A stretch of DNA of 64,000 nt from Lunularia cruciata (taxonomy: Eukaryota; Streptophyta; Marchantiopsida; Lunulariales; Lunulariaceae). The stretch is from positions 14,848,744 to 14,912,743 of the forward strand of contig OX419759.1 in NCBI GenBank assembly GCA_948567375.1, written 5' to 3'. Shown one piece after another: positions 34,150 to 44,389 of the stretch. Each line of letters begins with the position of its first letter. Position 1 is the first letter of the stretch. The notes under the pieces were generated by a model that made no database searches, was not told the origin of the DNA, and saw only the letters and a program-made list of their open reading frames with translations. A program made the translations under genes and the position numbers.

Positions 34150-34830
34150 ATCTCGTCCATAGAGTAGAAAGTATGGAGAGAAGGATGTTAAGGAGGCTTG
34201 CCGGCTAAACCGATAGCCCATGGCCAACCAAGGTAACTGGAGATCCCAATCTCCCAAGTGGCCTCTCTACAAACCATACTTTTGCAATCCTCTCTTCACC
34301 ATCTAAACCACTCTCTTTGCTAAGCCATCTGCCTCAGGGTGATCTCAAGATGTAGTACGATGATCAATCAAAGCCTTATCACACAAGACCTGAAACTCAT
34401 CCAAGAACTCTATACCCTGATCAGTCAAAACCTCAGCTGGTGCACCAAAATGACTAAGAACTTGATCCAGGAACAAATAAGCTATCCCTTCACTAGACTT
34501 ATCAGGAAGTGCCACCAACTCAATCCTCTTGGAGAAGTGCTCCACCATCACCAAAACATACCGATGATGTCTCGCAGTCAACGGTAAAGGTCCAGCAAAG
34601 TCCAAACTCCAACAATAACCCAATCCCATGATAGGTAATGGGTGTAACTGTGGCGTAGGAGCATTGAATGATGCTCTAACTTGGTCACAAACCACACCTC
34701 TGGCAACAAACTGCTGTACCTCGGTCTGCATACCGCGCCACCAATAATGACTCTAGAGTAAGCTATACATACGCTTTACTCCAAAATGTCCTAGCTCCTC
34801 ATGAGCATGACAGACCAATTGTGGTCTCTG
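34150..34830 (-). pseudogene. Element A: integrase
   Basis: An HHCC zinc-binding module (HAHEELGHFG near 34,790, then VVCDQV) is followed by the DDE core: SLDFAGP (first Asp), VLTDQG (second Asp), HPEADGLAKRV. The first Cys of the CxxC pair appears lost (RGVVCD), and the catalytic Glu of the usual LAERV motif is Lys (AAG for GAG), so the core is dead even apart from the stops. Downstream motifs (FSPYFLLYGRDLDLP) are typical of gypsy integrases. Confidence 0.85.
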
Positions 34831-35179
34831 TGATGGAAGTGGTACTACTCGCACTCTACTATCCTCCCATACATGCAAAAGGTGTCTACCCTCCAATCTG
34901 AACCGTCTGGCCCGCTGAAGAACACGGTCTCTCTCCTTGGCCCCAACTGTGCCACCCACACCACCAATGCAAAGATAGTCCATCACTAAGACATCATCAT
35001 GAATGTCTTGCTGAACTGTACCGATATCTTCACTCTTTGGATATGTGACCTCAATAACTCCTCTTGTATGCGCTGAGAGAGATACCACCAAAGCCTCAAA
35101 AAATATACACAAAAAGGCAGATGCATGCCAACCAGGCACCATCTCCTCATTTGTCTCACCATGCCAACGTGCTCCGGTC

Positions 35180-35570
35180 TGATCCTGCTGGCTGGGACAT
35201 GGATTTCTACTCAACCCATTTGCATCACGGTTCACCACTCCAGGTCTATGAACAACCATGAAATCATACTCCTATAAAATCAGAGCCCATCGTGCAAGCT
35301 TCCCTAAAAGCTTGTCGGACTCCATCAACCACTTTAGCAGCTGATGATCAGTGATGAGAGTGAAGGGGTTACCAAATAGGTAACATCGGAAATGTGCTAC
35401 TGCCCAAACTGCTGCCAAACACTCTCCCTCATATGAACTATACTTTGCCTCCGCTGAATTGTTGGAGCGACTAGCATAGGCCACCACAAACTCCTTCTCC
35501 TCATCATCATGTTGGGTGAGCACCGCTCCAAGCCCCAACATACTCCAATCAGTGTGAACCTGAAATGGTC
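35180..35570 (-). pseudogene. Element A: RNase H
   Basis: The frame GLGAVLTQHDDEEKEFVVAY, then YSSYEGECLAAVWA, FTLITDHQLLKWL and DANGLSR is the canonical Ty3/gypsy RNase H, with the TDH catalytic Asp and the E of EGECLA. The first Asp region (DWSMLGL) lies at the frame break near 35,545. A stop separates it from the NGLSR end. A spacer of ~115 residues without known motif leads to integrase. Confidence 0.85.
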
Positions 35571-35879
35571 ATCCCCTGATCGGTCTCCTCAAAATAGGAA
35601 CAGATGTCAACCTCTCCTTGAGCTCTACAAAAGCTCTCTCCTGCTCATCTCCCCAACACCACTCTTGTGTAAGCTTGGTCAGCTTTGTCCAGGCCTTTGG
35701 CAATGGCACTAAATCCTCTAACATAGAGGCGATAGAAGTTTGCCAACCCAAGGAATGCTCGCACTCTGCTCACATCCGTAGGCCAAGGAATACGTGCAAT
35801 AGCCTCCACCTTGGTCTGCTAAACACCAAGTCCTCAGGGGTAGATAGTGTGACCCAAATACTCAACCTACTCATGGAAG

Positions 35880-36568
35880 AACCTACACTTCCCAAGATGT
35901 AATTTGAGTCCATGAGATCTCAACCTCTCAAACACCTCCAACAATTGTCTCTCATGCTCCTCCATAGTAGTGCTATAAACCAAAATGTCATCAATATAGC
36001 ACCAAGCAAAATCCAATCCAGCTAGGATCCTATCCATGACCCTCTAGAACTCAGCAGGAGTGTTCTTCAACCCAAATGGTAAGAACCTCCACTGATATAA
36101 CACATCCTTGCCGTGAGGATCAATAGCCCAAAATGCTGTCTTGGACTTATCCTCCTCCCTAATCGGCAACTGATGATATCCCGCTCGAAGATCCAAAGTA
36201 TTGAAGACCTTTGCATGCCCAATCGCATCAAAAATCTCCTCCGGTGTAGGCATGGCATACCAATCAGCGGTCTGTCGGTTGATAGGATGGTAATCTCCAC
36301 ACATCCGCCTATCTGTATAGTTGCCTTGCATATCCTTCTTGGCTGGCATCACTGTCGTTGATGCATACTCTCCATGTGAAATCTCCACCAAACCAGCCTC
36401 AAAAAGGTCACTACTCTGGCTTTGAATCAATGTCCTCTCCATATCACTATATTGATAAGGACGTCTGAAAACTGGTGTGTTGCTAGTCAGCTCAATCCGT
36501 ATACCAGGTCCCTTTAGAGCACCCAAATCCTTCGTATTGAAGGCAAAACAACTCGTGTGACTCCTCAA
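35880..36568 (-). pseudogene. Element A: reverse transcriptase
   Basis: It contains the RT blocks in order: EISHGEYASTTVMPAKKD, MCGDYHPINRQT, FNTLDLRAGYHQLPI, RFLPFGLKNTPAEF, a stop, then the catalytic WCYIDDILVYS (YIDD codons at 35,987-35,998) and LHLGKCRFF. The frame is open for 174 codons up to the stop at 36,044, and all catalytic Asp residues are present. YIDD in place of the common FLDD of D and F, together with the CGDYHPIN block, places A in a lineage apart from those chromoviruses. Confidence 0.9.
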
Positions 36569-36999
36569 GAACCTCCAAACCCTCCATCTTTCCTCTCCAG
36601 TAAGCTTGGGTCCAAGATCTGGCTCCCAAGTATCCTCTGTAACTGTAGTAGGAGTGGAAGACGTACTGACTGACTGCTACACTGGGCCCTTGGGAGCAAT
36701 AGTGTCATGCTCCCGACCACTAGAGGTCCCAACCTCTGTGTGAAAAACTCCCTCCACTCTGGCTGCAAGCTCCACACGTCCTCTGGCTGCATCCCATGTG
36801 GACCAAGGGTGTAATCCAAGTAGCCCACGCTCACCTGGATGGTCTCCAAGTAGACCACTCTCCCTCGTAGCTACTGGATGTGTCCCAAGAATACTATGTC
36901 CACTCGGTCCATCACCCCCAGCATGTGCCTGAATCGTCTCGATAGGCACAAGGCTCACAAGTGTCCGAGTGGTGATGCCTATCAAGCGCATCCTATGTT
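36569..36999 (-). pseudogene. Element A: linker between methyltransferase and RT
   Basis: A reading frame of ~145 residues with stops and low sequence complexity (GDGPSGHSILGTHP, RGRVELAARVEGVF) and no recognised fold. It probably spans the boundary between the methyltransferase module and the RT N-terminus. The decayed equivalent in B can be followed at 59,320-59,800. Confidence 0.5.
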
Positions 37000-37975
37000 G
37001 CTCTGCCAAGCCAAGGCTCACAATCCAGGTCAAACAGTTTAGGTCCATAGCCTGACCTAACACCTGATGCTTGGATGCCTCTGACACTGCTGGAACAACG
37101 GTAATACCGATGCAAAAACCCATTGCCCGCTCTCTCTTATCAGCGTTGGGCTCCACCAACTGCTGTAACTATGAGTCCCAAACAAGTCCAGGTCCTCCTT
37201 CTCAAAAAGCATGAGAGCTTGGGAAACTCATGAGTGTGGGAAATGCAGCTCTAGGCTGTCCAACTAGGTTCACCACTGCCATAGGTGACCTATCAACCAC
37301 TACCACTGTCTGAGACTGACGCCCAACATCCAAGATATCATCAACAAGAATGTGATCTAGTCACTGAATCCCATCATAACTACATTGTAGAAACTCTTTG
37401 GGTAAGAGGTTTGTCCACAAAAGACGAAGACGATGAGCCCGTGATCCCACTCTGGCTGCATCTAACTATACAGCAGGTCCTATCCAAGAATGGACCTGAT
37501 GTGTACTCGCCACCACTCTAGTGCGAGAATCACCTATCAAAGGAACGTTCTCTAAAAGGTAAGCTGGAGAAACAGACTGATGAACTTGGAGATGTCGTAG
37601 TATCCGTAACATCTCCCAAAACACACCAGAACAAGGATCTTGAAGACCCAAACCGCGGCCCGCACGTGTATGTCCTTGACATAGCCATCCAGAAGTCACC
37701 AAGTGAATAGGCCCATGTCTCTCTAGGTCATGCGCCCCCAGTAAGGAAATGTCTCCTGGTAGGGCCTTCTGGTAACCTCTGACTGTTGACATCGGTAATA
37801 ACTCTGGATACCGATAGGCCAAGTGTGCCACATGATGTAGAGAGACTCGCCTAGCAGTCTCATCTCTCTCTACATACAAGTACCTCTGTACTCGGATACC
37901 CGCTTGTAACACCGTAGCTAGTCCGGTGCTGATCCCACCAAACAACTCCAATAGGCATATCCCATCTATTGGATA
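37000..37975 (-). pseudogene. Element A: C5-cytosine DNA methyltransferase domain
   Basis: About 320 residues carry DNMT motifs in the standard order. Motif I is LLELFGGISTGLATVL with RYLYVERDETARR. Motif IV is SGWLCQGHTRAGRGLGLQD (37,673-37,687 for WLCQG), then GVFWEMLRIL. Motif VI is YLLENVP (37,544-37,552). A motif VIII-like LDAARVGSRAHRLRLLWTNL, a FPTLMSF block, and a motif X-like DKRERAMGF to VLGQAMDLN follow. The layout resembles DNMT3/DRM-type enzymes, which transfer a methyl group from SAM to C5 of cytosine. The catalytic Cys is present, but the preceding Pro is Leu (WLCQG; copy C has WPCQG). Stops lie at 37,466 and at several sites after it. It sits between PR and RT. Not a host gene: copies B and C have the same flanks. 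Confidence 0.88.
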
Positions 37976-38359
37976 CTACCAAGCAATGATTGTGGTATCC
38001 AGAGGTGTCAAAGCAATTGCCTCTGGAGGCTCGTCCTCACACTCATCTCCTGATGGTATGAAGGCTCCACTCCAAGCCTGTTGCACCAACTGATCTGCAT
38101 GCTGCTGCAATGCCTCCTTTGAACTCCACAATGGAATATCCAAGGTGGATGGAACAATCTCACTCGTACTCCATAGCCGAGTGATCTCCTCTGGTACTGG
38201 AGTATCCTCTGCATGGGCGTTCCCCTCCAACAAGTCACCAGGCCAAGTAATTGCACCGCTGAAAGCTAAAACTGATACTGCCATGGTCCCGGACTATAGT
38301 GAACCAAGACTGCCACTACTGAAGCGTACTGGTAGGCAACATACCCATCCCTCACCAGA
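37976..38359 (-). pseudogene. Element A: spacer between protease and methyltransferase
   Basis: A 102-codon frame (38,284-37,976; VLAFSGAITWPGDLLEG, then PLWSSKEALQQHAD and DECEDEPPEAI) links PR to the DNMT. The same sequence can be followed in B (58,060-58,380) and C (62,930-63,250), so it is a family feature. It ends ATG-like AW-stop-YPI, where copy B has Gln (CAA) and copy C Gln (CAG). No known domain; acidic near its end. Confidence 0.7.
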
Positions 38360-38740
38360 CTACCAACCAGGTCTATAAGAGGTTGTCTCCTCCCAATAGT
38401 CAATGCTGAAACCCATGGGGTATAACACTGCTCCCCCAACTAGCACATCATATGACTCAACTATCGTCGCAATAGCCTGAGCTCTCACCACCGAGCTATC
38501 AGTCGGATGACCAGGCTGAACCTGGACAACAAACTCTCCACGTGTGATGTACTGTGTCAAACCACCACCAAGAGATGTCTGGATCTGAAATGGACACCTC
38601 TCCACATTGGTCTTTTGTAACTCCAGACCGACAACTATAGCCTTCCCCAACATAAGGGGCTGTGCACCAGAGTCTAACAAGACTCTCTGTGGTGTATAGA
38701 CCTTCCCTAAAGGTCCCACCAAACAAAAAATCCCCCTCTA
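38360..38740 (-). pseudogene. Element A: aspartic protease
   Basis: A frame with the retropepsin active site LLDSGAQPLMLGKA (DSG at 38,666-38,674), RCPFQIQTSLGG, and AQAIATIVESYDVLVG. The catalytic DSG triplet is intact here and in copy C; copy B has a stop in place of the Ser. A TAG stop separates it from the upstream Gag frame at about 38,738. Confidence 0.8.
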
Positions 38741-40093
38741 GTTATCCAATAGGACAACACCAGGTGTAAACCATGCTCTCTCAAAGGCCGGTCTAGCTAG
38801 CAACTCCTCCAGTCTAGCCGCTACTGCCTGCCATAAACCACTGGTTGCTGAACGGATCCCATGCTCCTCAACCAAGTCAGCTCCACTACCAACCACCTCT
38901 GCTCTAGTAGTAGGAACTGCACCATCCCTACTCTCACACAACGTGGCAGCCAATCTGAACACTGGGGCTGGGTCAACTCCCAATGTAAACATGTCACTGG
39001 CTGAAAACAAAGGATGCCACATAATCAGCTAAGCCGCCTCCAACATCATGCTAGACTTAGTCTGTGTAGTAGCAGGTGGCTGACTAGAAGGTAGTCCATC
39101 ATGTACTCCATCACCACCTACCACACCTGCATTGGGACATCTAGGAACCATGGATTTTGTCTGTAATGCCTCAAATAGCGTGAAAGACTGGGGAAGTCTG
39201 ACCTATCTCCCAACCTCTCCTCTCTGTGGGTCCAACTCCACTGATGCTCCTCTAGGCTCTGGAGCACGTACTGCACTCCTAGTCACTGCTGCAGATGCAT
39301 CCACCTGTGTTGCTCCGCACATGAAGTCCAAGCATCTCTATCACTAGCATATGAGGTGGAAGCCTCAGCACCCGAATCTGATCTCCTCTGAGCAATAGCC
39401 ATACTAGCCAATCTCTATTCCAACTGCTCAATCCGAGTAGCCATAGTTGTGTCAGAAGTAAGGGCAGGTACTGCACCCCTACTAGGTGTAGATCCTCTAC
39501 CACCACCTCTACCACCTCGTCCTCCATGAACCGGAGCTCCTCTACTACCTGCCATAGCAGCCCTACCACTCCGTAACTCCGGGTGTAGGTCAAAACACCG
39601 GTCACTAGTGTGACCAAATCTATGGCAATGCTCACACTGCCTATGTGCTGGCTGTGATGCACTTGAGGTATCAGGTCCGTTGCCCTGAGTACACTCTCTC
39701 ATATGGTGAGGTCCACCACAAGTCCAACAAGCAACACCACCACTCACTGGCTACTGCTGACTCAAAAATGAGGGTAAGGGTCTAACTCCACTAGGCCCTC
39801 CACTCGCTCCATAGGATTTGGGCTATCCACCTTGTCCTTGAAAACCAACTGGGCGTGGTGCACTCTGCTGCACTCTAGAAGAAGTCACAACCGTGGATGA
39901 GGTCTCCCTACCAAATCTAGATGTCACCACTCTCTCCTCAACCATGCTGAGCTCAATACGCTCAGCCAAACCAAAGATTACTGCCAAAGTGGGCGAAGTA
40001 GCCTGCAACAATGTAGCATCACGAACTCTACGTCACAACTCCCTGTCCAGTATCCCATACCAAAACTGGACTGCTTGGGCCTCAGTAACTCCG
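38741..40093 (-). pseudogene. Element A: Gag, N-terminally truncated
   Basis: The frame enters at the F junction with FWYGILDREL and continues through LAERIELSMVEERVV. It has two zinc knuckles: CWTCGGPHHMREC (spacing slightly off the norm) and CEHCHRFGHTSDRC (a perfect CX2CX4HX4C). A glycine-arginine-rich stretch follows (GGRGGRGGGRG), a nucleic-acid-binding tail. A coiled-coil-like TRIEQLE and a ~95-residue segment lead to PR. Stops occur near 39,415 and 39,020. The N-terminal third seen in B and C (from 55,208 and 60,792) is missing. Confidence 0.85.
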
Positions 40094-40837
40094 TGTAATA
40101 CTCCAAGGACAAGAGAAGAGAGAAAACACAGATTGCACACTCAAACATTCGATGCCCCAAGGGAGCACCTTCTCTTTATTATATAGACAAAGAGGATCTC
40201 CTCCAAGGAAGCTCCACCATAGGATTAGGGACACAGATAGGTGACATGTCAGCAAGATCCACCCTTGGATTACTTACTTGGATGGGTGACCTGTCTGGTC
40301 TAGGTCCTATCTGGTTGGTCAAACAAGCTTTGACCGGAGAGAATCTTTTAGGGAATCTTCCTGTAGGAATCTCAAAATCATGTGAGTAAGGTACCATTGG
40401 AAAGCTCTCGACAAGACAAAGCAGGAGGGAGGGAAAGGCCAACCTTTCCTCTATTTGAGGGGGGGAGCACCCGCACATTCTTGAGGCCTAATTCATCCGT
40501 TTAGGCCTCCAAAATTGCCTTCAAAGATTTCATGCATATTTCGGTCCCTACTCTATTAGTAGAAGTCCCCTTTTGGTGATACCTCTTTCTGATCTGTTTA
40601 GTCCATCATGTGTAACATCCTTCTAGATGTTACCAAACCAATTCTCACCTTTAAATCATATGTCTAGCTATTGGTTCTAAGGTTCTCAAGTCTATTTCGG
40701 TTTCTGCCATATTAGTAGAAGTACTCTTTTGGTGATACTTCTATCTGATCTAATTTGACCATCATGTATAACATCATTCTAGAAGTTACCAAACCGAATT
40801 TCTCATCTAGATCATATGGCTAACCCTTGGTATTACA
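40094..40837 (-). mobile_element. 3' LTR of element F
   Basis: 744 bp. On the minus strand it has TATA box TCTATATAATAAAG (40,174-40,187) near its end. A run of (G)7 near 40,460 has eight or more G in the other LTR. It lies directly against the truncated gag of element A. Confidence 0.93.
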
Positions 40838-40869
40838 GACCTCCCTCCTTTTAAGATGCAACATCCTCG

Positions 40870-41050
40870 TTGCGCAATTGTTGCTCAAATGCTTGTACCA
40901 ACACCGGTGCATGTGCCAAATTGGCAACGGGTTCCTAGGTTGCTTCATAGAGGGGGTAACTTTTCCATTGTACTAGATATTCCACCCGCGGATGGCAAGT
41001 ACCATGCATGTATTTTTGGAGAATCCGCTCCACTTCATATTCCTCTATGC
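40870..41050 (-). pseudogene. Element F: chromodomain
   Basis: The frame reads EEYEVERILQKY, then RVEYLVQWKSYPLYEAT and, after one stop in place of Trp, EPVANLAHAPVLVQAFE. This is the chromodomain signature (E-V-E-R-I-L, Y-L-V-x-W-K-x-Y, A-T-W-E). In chromoviruses it directs integration to methylated-histone chromatin. It ends with the stop just before the polypurine tract. It is offset in frame from the integrase. Confidence 0.88.
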
Positions 41051-41052
41051 CA

Positions 41053-42288
41053 TCAATGAGTGTTGGACAAGGTCAAATGTCTTGTGTGGAAGGACCTTGG
41101 CCTGATCGGGGAGCATATTTGCGTAGTAGGGAGACATGGAACACTGGATGGATCTTCATGTGTGGTGTGTAGCTCAAGGTGATAGGCCACAATGCTGATG
41201 CAACGAAGAATTGAGAAAGGCCCAATAAAACGAGATCTGAGCTTACAAGATCCAACTAATGTGAGGTTGGTTGTCGATAGCCACACTTGATCCCCAACAT
41301 TGAACTCCATGTGCCGATGGTGTGCATCAGCATACTGCTTTTGTTGATTTTGTGCAATCTGTAACCTGTGCTTGGTGCTCTCCACACCTTGTTGGATTCT
41401 AGAAACAAATGTGTTGACTACATCAACCTTGGTAGTCACTGGACGGATCTTCATCAAGCTAGAAGGTGTGAAGGGATGCTCACCATACATGAGGAAGAAC
41501 GGAGTGACCTGGGTGGAGGCATTCACTAAATTGTTGTAAGCAAATTCCACCAACGGTAGTAGGGTGTCCCACCTCTCTTGCTCTTCTAAGGTGAAGCCGC
41601 GTAACATGTCTTCAATCATGCAATTAGCCCGCTCTGTTTGGCCATCTGTTTGTGGGTGGTAAGTTGTAGACATGGCCAACTTGGTTTTGAAGAAACCAAA
41701 GAGTGTTTGCCAAAACAAGCTGGTGAATTGGGTGCCTCTATCGGTGATGAGTACTCTAGACAAGCCATGGTGAGCAAAGACTGCATCTAAGTATAGTTGA
41801 GCTAGTTGTGGAGCAGTCACCTCCTTGGTGGTAGGGCATACATGAATCATTTTGCTAAGCCGGTCTACAAAGACCACAATGGAGTCAAACCCTGAGGTGG
41901 TCTTGGGTAATTCACAGATGAGATCCATACTCACTTGTTCCCAATGTTGGGTAGGAGTGGGGAGAGGTTGAAGGAGCCATGCAGGAGCTTGATTAGAAGC
42001 TTTGTTCTGTTGGCAAAGTAGGCAGCTACGCACATAGTCCATCATGTCGTTGCTCATCTTGGGCCAATAGTAATGGCGCTTGACTGCATCCAAGGTCTTG
42101 TCCACTCCTACATGAGCTGCAATGGCCGAATCATGACATTCTGCTAGAATGGTGGTGCGTAATTTTGGGACATTTGGGATCCATAATCTGCCATCCCAAA
42201 AGGTGAGTCCTTGGGTATTGGTGACACCTTTGTATGATTGTGCTTCTACAATCTGTGGGTCAGTTTTTGTAGCCGCCAGAATCTCTTG
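41053..42288 (-). pseudogene. Element F: integrase
   Basis: The frame is open from just after a TAG at 42,289 to 41,053, over 400 codons. The HHCC module is complete (HDSAIAAHVGVDKT, then CLLCQQNK). The DDE triad is intact: SMDLICELP, LITDRGTQF, HPQTDGQTERAN. Then come FAYNN, FLMYGEHP and the GDQVWLST and GPFSIL blocks. A frameshift near 41,180 moves the IHPVFHVSLLRKY motif into the adjacent frame. It is the best-preserved transposon enzyme in the window. Confidence 0.92.
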
Positions 42289-42768
42289 CTAGAATTTAGG
42301 GTTAATCTTAACCTCTGCCACCAAGTTGTTGGCCATTGGCATGCGGGTGAATGCATCTGCAAGTTGCTTCTTACCTTCCACATAGGTGATTGTCATGTTG
42401 AAGTGTTGTCGCCACTCTGCCCACCGAATTTGGCAACGAGATAGATCCTTCTGCGTCTCGAGGTAGACTAGAGGTTTGTGGTCTGTCTCTACTACAAATA
42501 CCTTCTTGCCCAAGTAGTGCTTCCAATGCTTGGTTGCTAGAATGATTGCCAGCTCTTCTTGTTCTGTGGTGTGGTAGTTGCGCTCTACTGGTAACAACTT
42601 TTGAGAGAAATATGCAATTGGATGCAATCCATCATGCCACTCTTGTTGTAGGACTGCTCCTATTGCTACGCCTAATGCATCTATAGCCAACTTGATTGGA
42701 TGTTTTGGGTCATACCACTTCAAGATTGGTGAATGTAGCAAGGCGGCCTTCAATTCTTGAAAGGCCAA
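42289..42768 (-). pseudogene. Element F: RNase H
   Basis: 159 open codons: AFQELKAALLHSPIL at the start, then LAIDALGVAIGAVLQQE (usual Asp-Ala-Ser changed to Asp-Ala-Leu), YHTTEQEELAII, VVETDHKPLVYL and the QLADAFTRMP end. Catalytic Asp and Glu positions are present. A stop at 42,289 separates it from integrase, and a short disturbed stretch (42,769-42,825) from RT. Confidence 0.9.
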
Positions 42769-42825
42769 CTCTTGTGTAGTTCTCCATGTCCACTTTTTCC
42801 CCTTGCCAAGTAGTGCCGTTAAAGG

Positions 42826-43752
42826 CTATGCAACCTTGGAGAAGTCCTTGACAAATCTACGATAGAATCTCGTCAACCCCAAGAAGCTCTTAAGTTGAGT
42901 CTGATCTTCTGGGGCACTCCATTTTTGAATGACCTCTATTTTATCTGTCAATACTTGAATGCCCTCTGCACTTACTCTATGCCCCAAGTAGTCTACTTCA
43001 GACTTGCCAAACTCACACTTTGAGATTTTGGCGTACAACTGATTCTATCTTAAAATCTGGAGGACCTCTCGTAGATGTTGTTTGTGTTCTATCATCGTGC
43101 TATTGTATACTAAGATATCATCCAAGAAGATGATAATAGACTTATCCAAGTATGGACGAAATATGTCATTCATTAGACTCATGAAAGTGGCAAGTGCATT
43201 GGTGAGGCCAAAAGGCATCACAAGATACTCAAAGTGGCCATACTTGGTTTGAAAGGCAGTTTTGTGTACATCCTCCTTTGCAATTCGGATTTGATTGTAA
43301 CCGCTTTGCAAGTCCAGTTTGGTGAAGTATCTTGCTCCATGGAGTTGATCAAATAGGTCATCCATGCAAGGTAAGGGGTATTTGTTCTTCACTGTTTGCT
43401 GATTGAGACCCCAATAGTCAATGCACATGCGCATTGTACCATCCTTCTTCTTCACAAACAAGACAGGGGCCCCATATGGTGATACGCTAGGTTGGATGAA
43501 CCCTTTCTGCAACATCTCCTCAATTTGAGTCTTACATTCCTCCAACTCATGAGGTGATAGGCAATATGGGGCCTTACAAGGAGGCGTCTTCCCCAGAAAT
43601 GTCTCAATTTTGTGATCTACTCGCCTTTTTGGTGGTAGTCTTGAGGGTAGATCATCTAGAAAGACATCTTGAAACTCATCCACCACATCCTTCAATTTCT
43701 CAGGAATTTGTCTATCGAGTTGTGCACTCTTGACTTCTCTTATTAGACCCAT
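42826..43752 (-). pseudogene. Element F: reverse transcriptase
   Basis: 235 open codons plus a further 70 after a single stop at about 43,040. RT blocks: [49 protein letters not shown] (usual NAPATF), the catalytic [11 protein letters not shown], and after the stop KISKCEFGKSEVDYLGH and FLGLTRFYRRFVKDFS. The upstream [15 protein letters not shown] is the typical RT N-terminus of chromoviruses. One nonsense change is the main lesion. Confidence 0.92.
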
Positions 43753-43862
43753 AAAACATCTATCGGTCTTACGGACAGTTGTCGTCCCTACAACATATAG
43801 AGGTAGTTTCTGCCTGTGTGATTTTTCTTAAACCCCAATGATTGACCATTGGTGGGTTCTCA

Positions 43863-44180
43863 CTATTTTCTTCTCCAATCCACCATAGGGTTGTACTGCT
43901 CCATCCATGGCATGCCTAAAATTGCATCATAACAAGCTAACTGTATCACTTGCCACTCAATTGCTTCTTGATATTCTCCTACAGAGAGGGTTACCCGTCT
44001 AGGTAATGATTCAATCCTCTTTGTTTGCCCATTTGGTAACTCTACTTCTTCACTTCCATCTCTCTCTAGATCCATTCCCAATCTTATTGCAACAGAGCAA
44101 GACAAGAAATTCTCTATTGCTCTCGGATTTATTAATACTCTCACTTGATTACCTTCTAGGATTCCATTCACAACAATCAA
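43863..44180 (-). pseudogene. Element F: aspartic protease, catalytic site lost
   Basis: 105 open codons. The flap and C-terminal blocks are present (LGMDLERDG, VTLSVGEYQE, YDAILGMPWM). The active-site triplet expected as Asp-Ser-Gly in VLIDSGA reads VLINPRA, so the catalytic Asp is Asn (G-to-A). The enzyme cannot be active even where the frame is open. Confidence 0.85.
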
Positions 44181-44389
44181 TTGTGAGGTTGCCTTTTGGG
44201 ATCATTGTGCATTATTCTTCTTCCTTCCCTTGCTTCTTTGCTTCCTTATTGAGCCAGTAAAGCCGCGAGGTACATTTATTGGCGATCTTCATTTTTTGAA
44301 GTGATTTCCACCTCCTCCTTGTCAATGTGCCTCTCCATGTTGTTCAAAGATTGCTTGAACGACGGCCGAGGGCCTCTAGGGAAATGAGT

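Larger units (their letters stand above)
33421..40093 (-). mobile_element. Element A: Ty3/gypsy with DNA methyltransferase and PHD finger
   Basis: Order along the minus strand: Gag with two zinc knuckles (from 40,093, its N-terminal part missing), aspartic protease, C5-cytosine methyltransferase, reverse transcriptase, RNase H, integrase, PHD finger. The domain order PR-RT-RH-INT is that of Ty3/gypsy. The DNMT is inserted between PR and RT. About 6.7 kb of interior remains. The 5' end was lost at the junction with F's LTR (40,094). Numerous in-frame stops and some frameshifts make it defective. Confidence 0.9.

Noticed and set aside
34039-36568. Plus-strand ORFs of 80-95 codons across element A pol
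   Set aside because: All are reverse-strand shadows of RT, RNase H and integrase frames.
37466-37975. Host DNA methyltransferase gene or pseudogene next to a retrotransposon
   Set aside because: The same domain lies at the same place, with the same protease-side flank, in all three copies A, B and C. It therefore belongs to the element, not to a chance neighbour.
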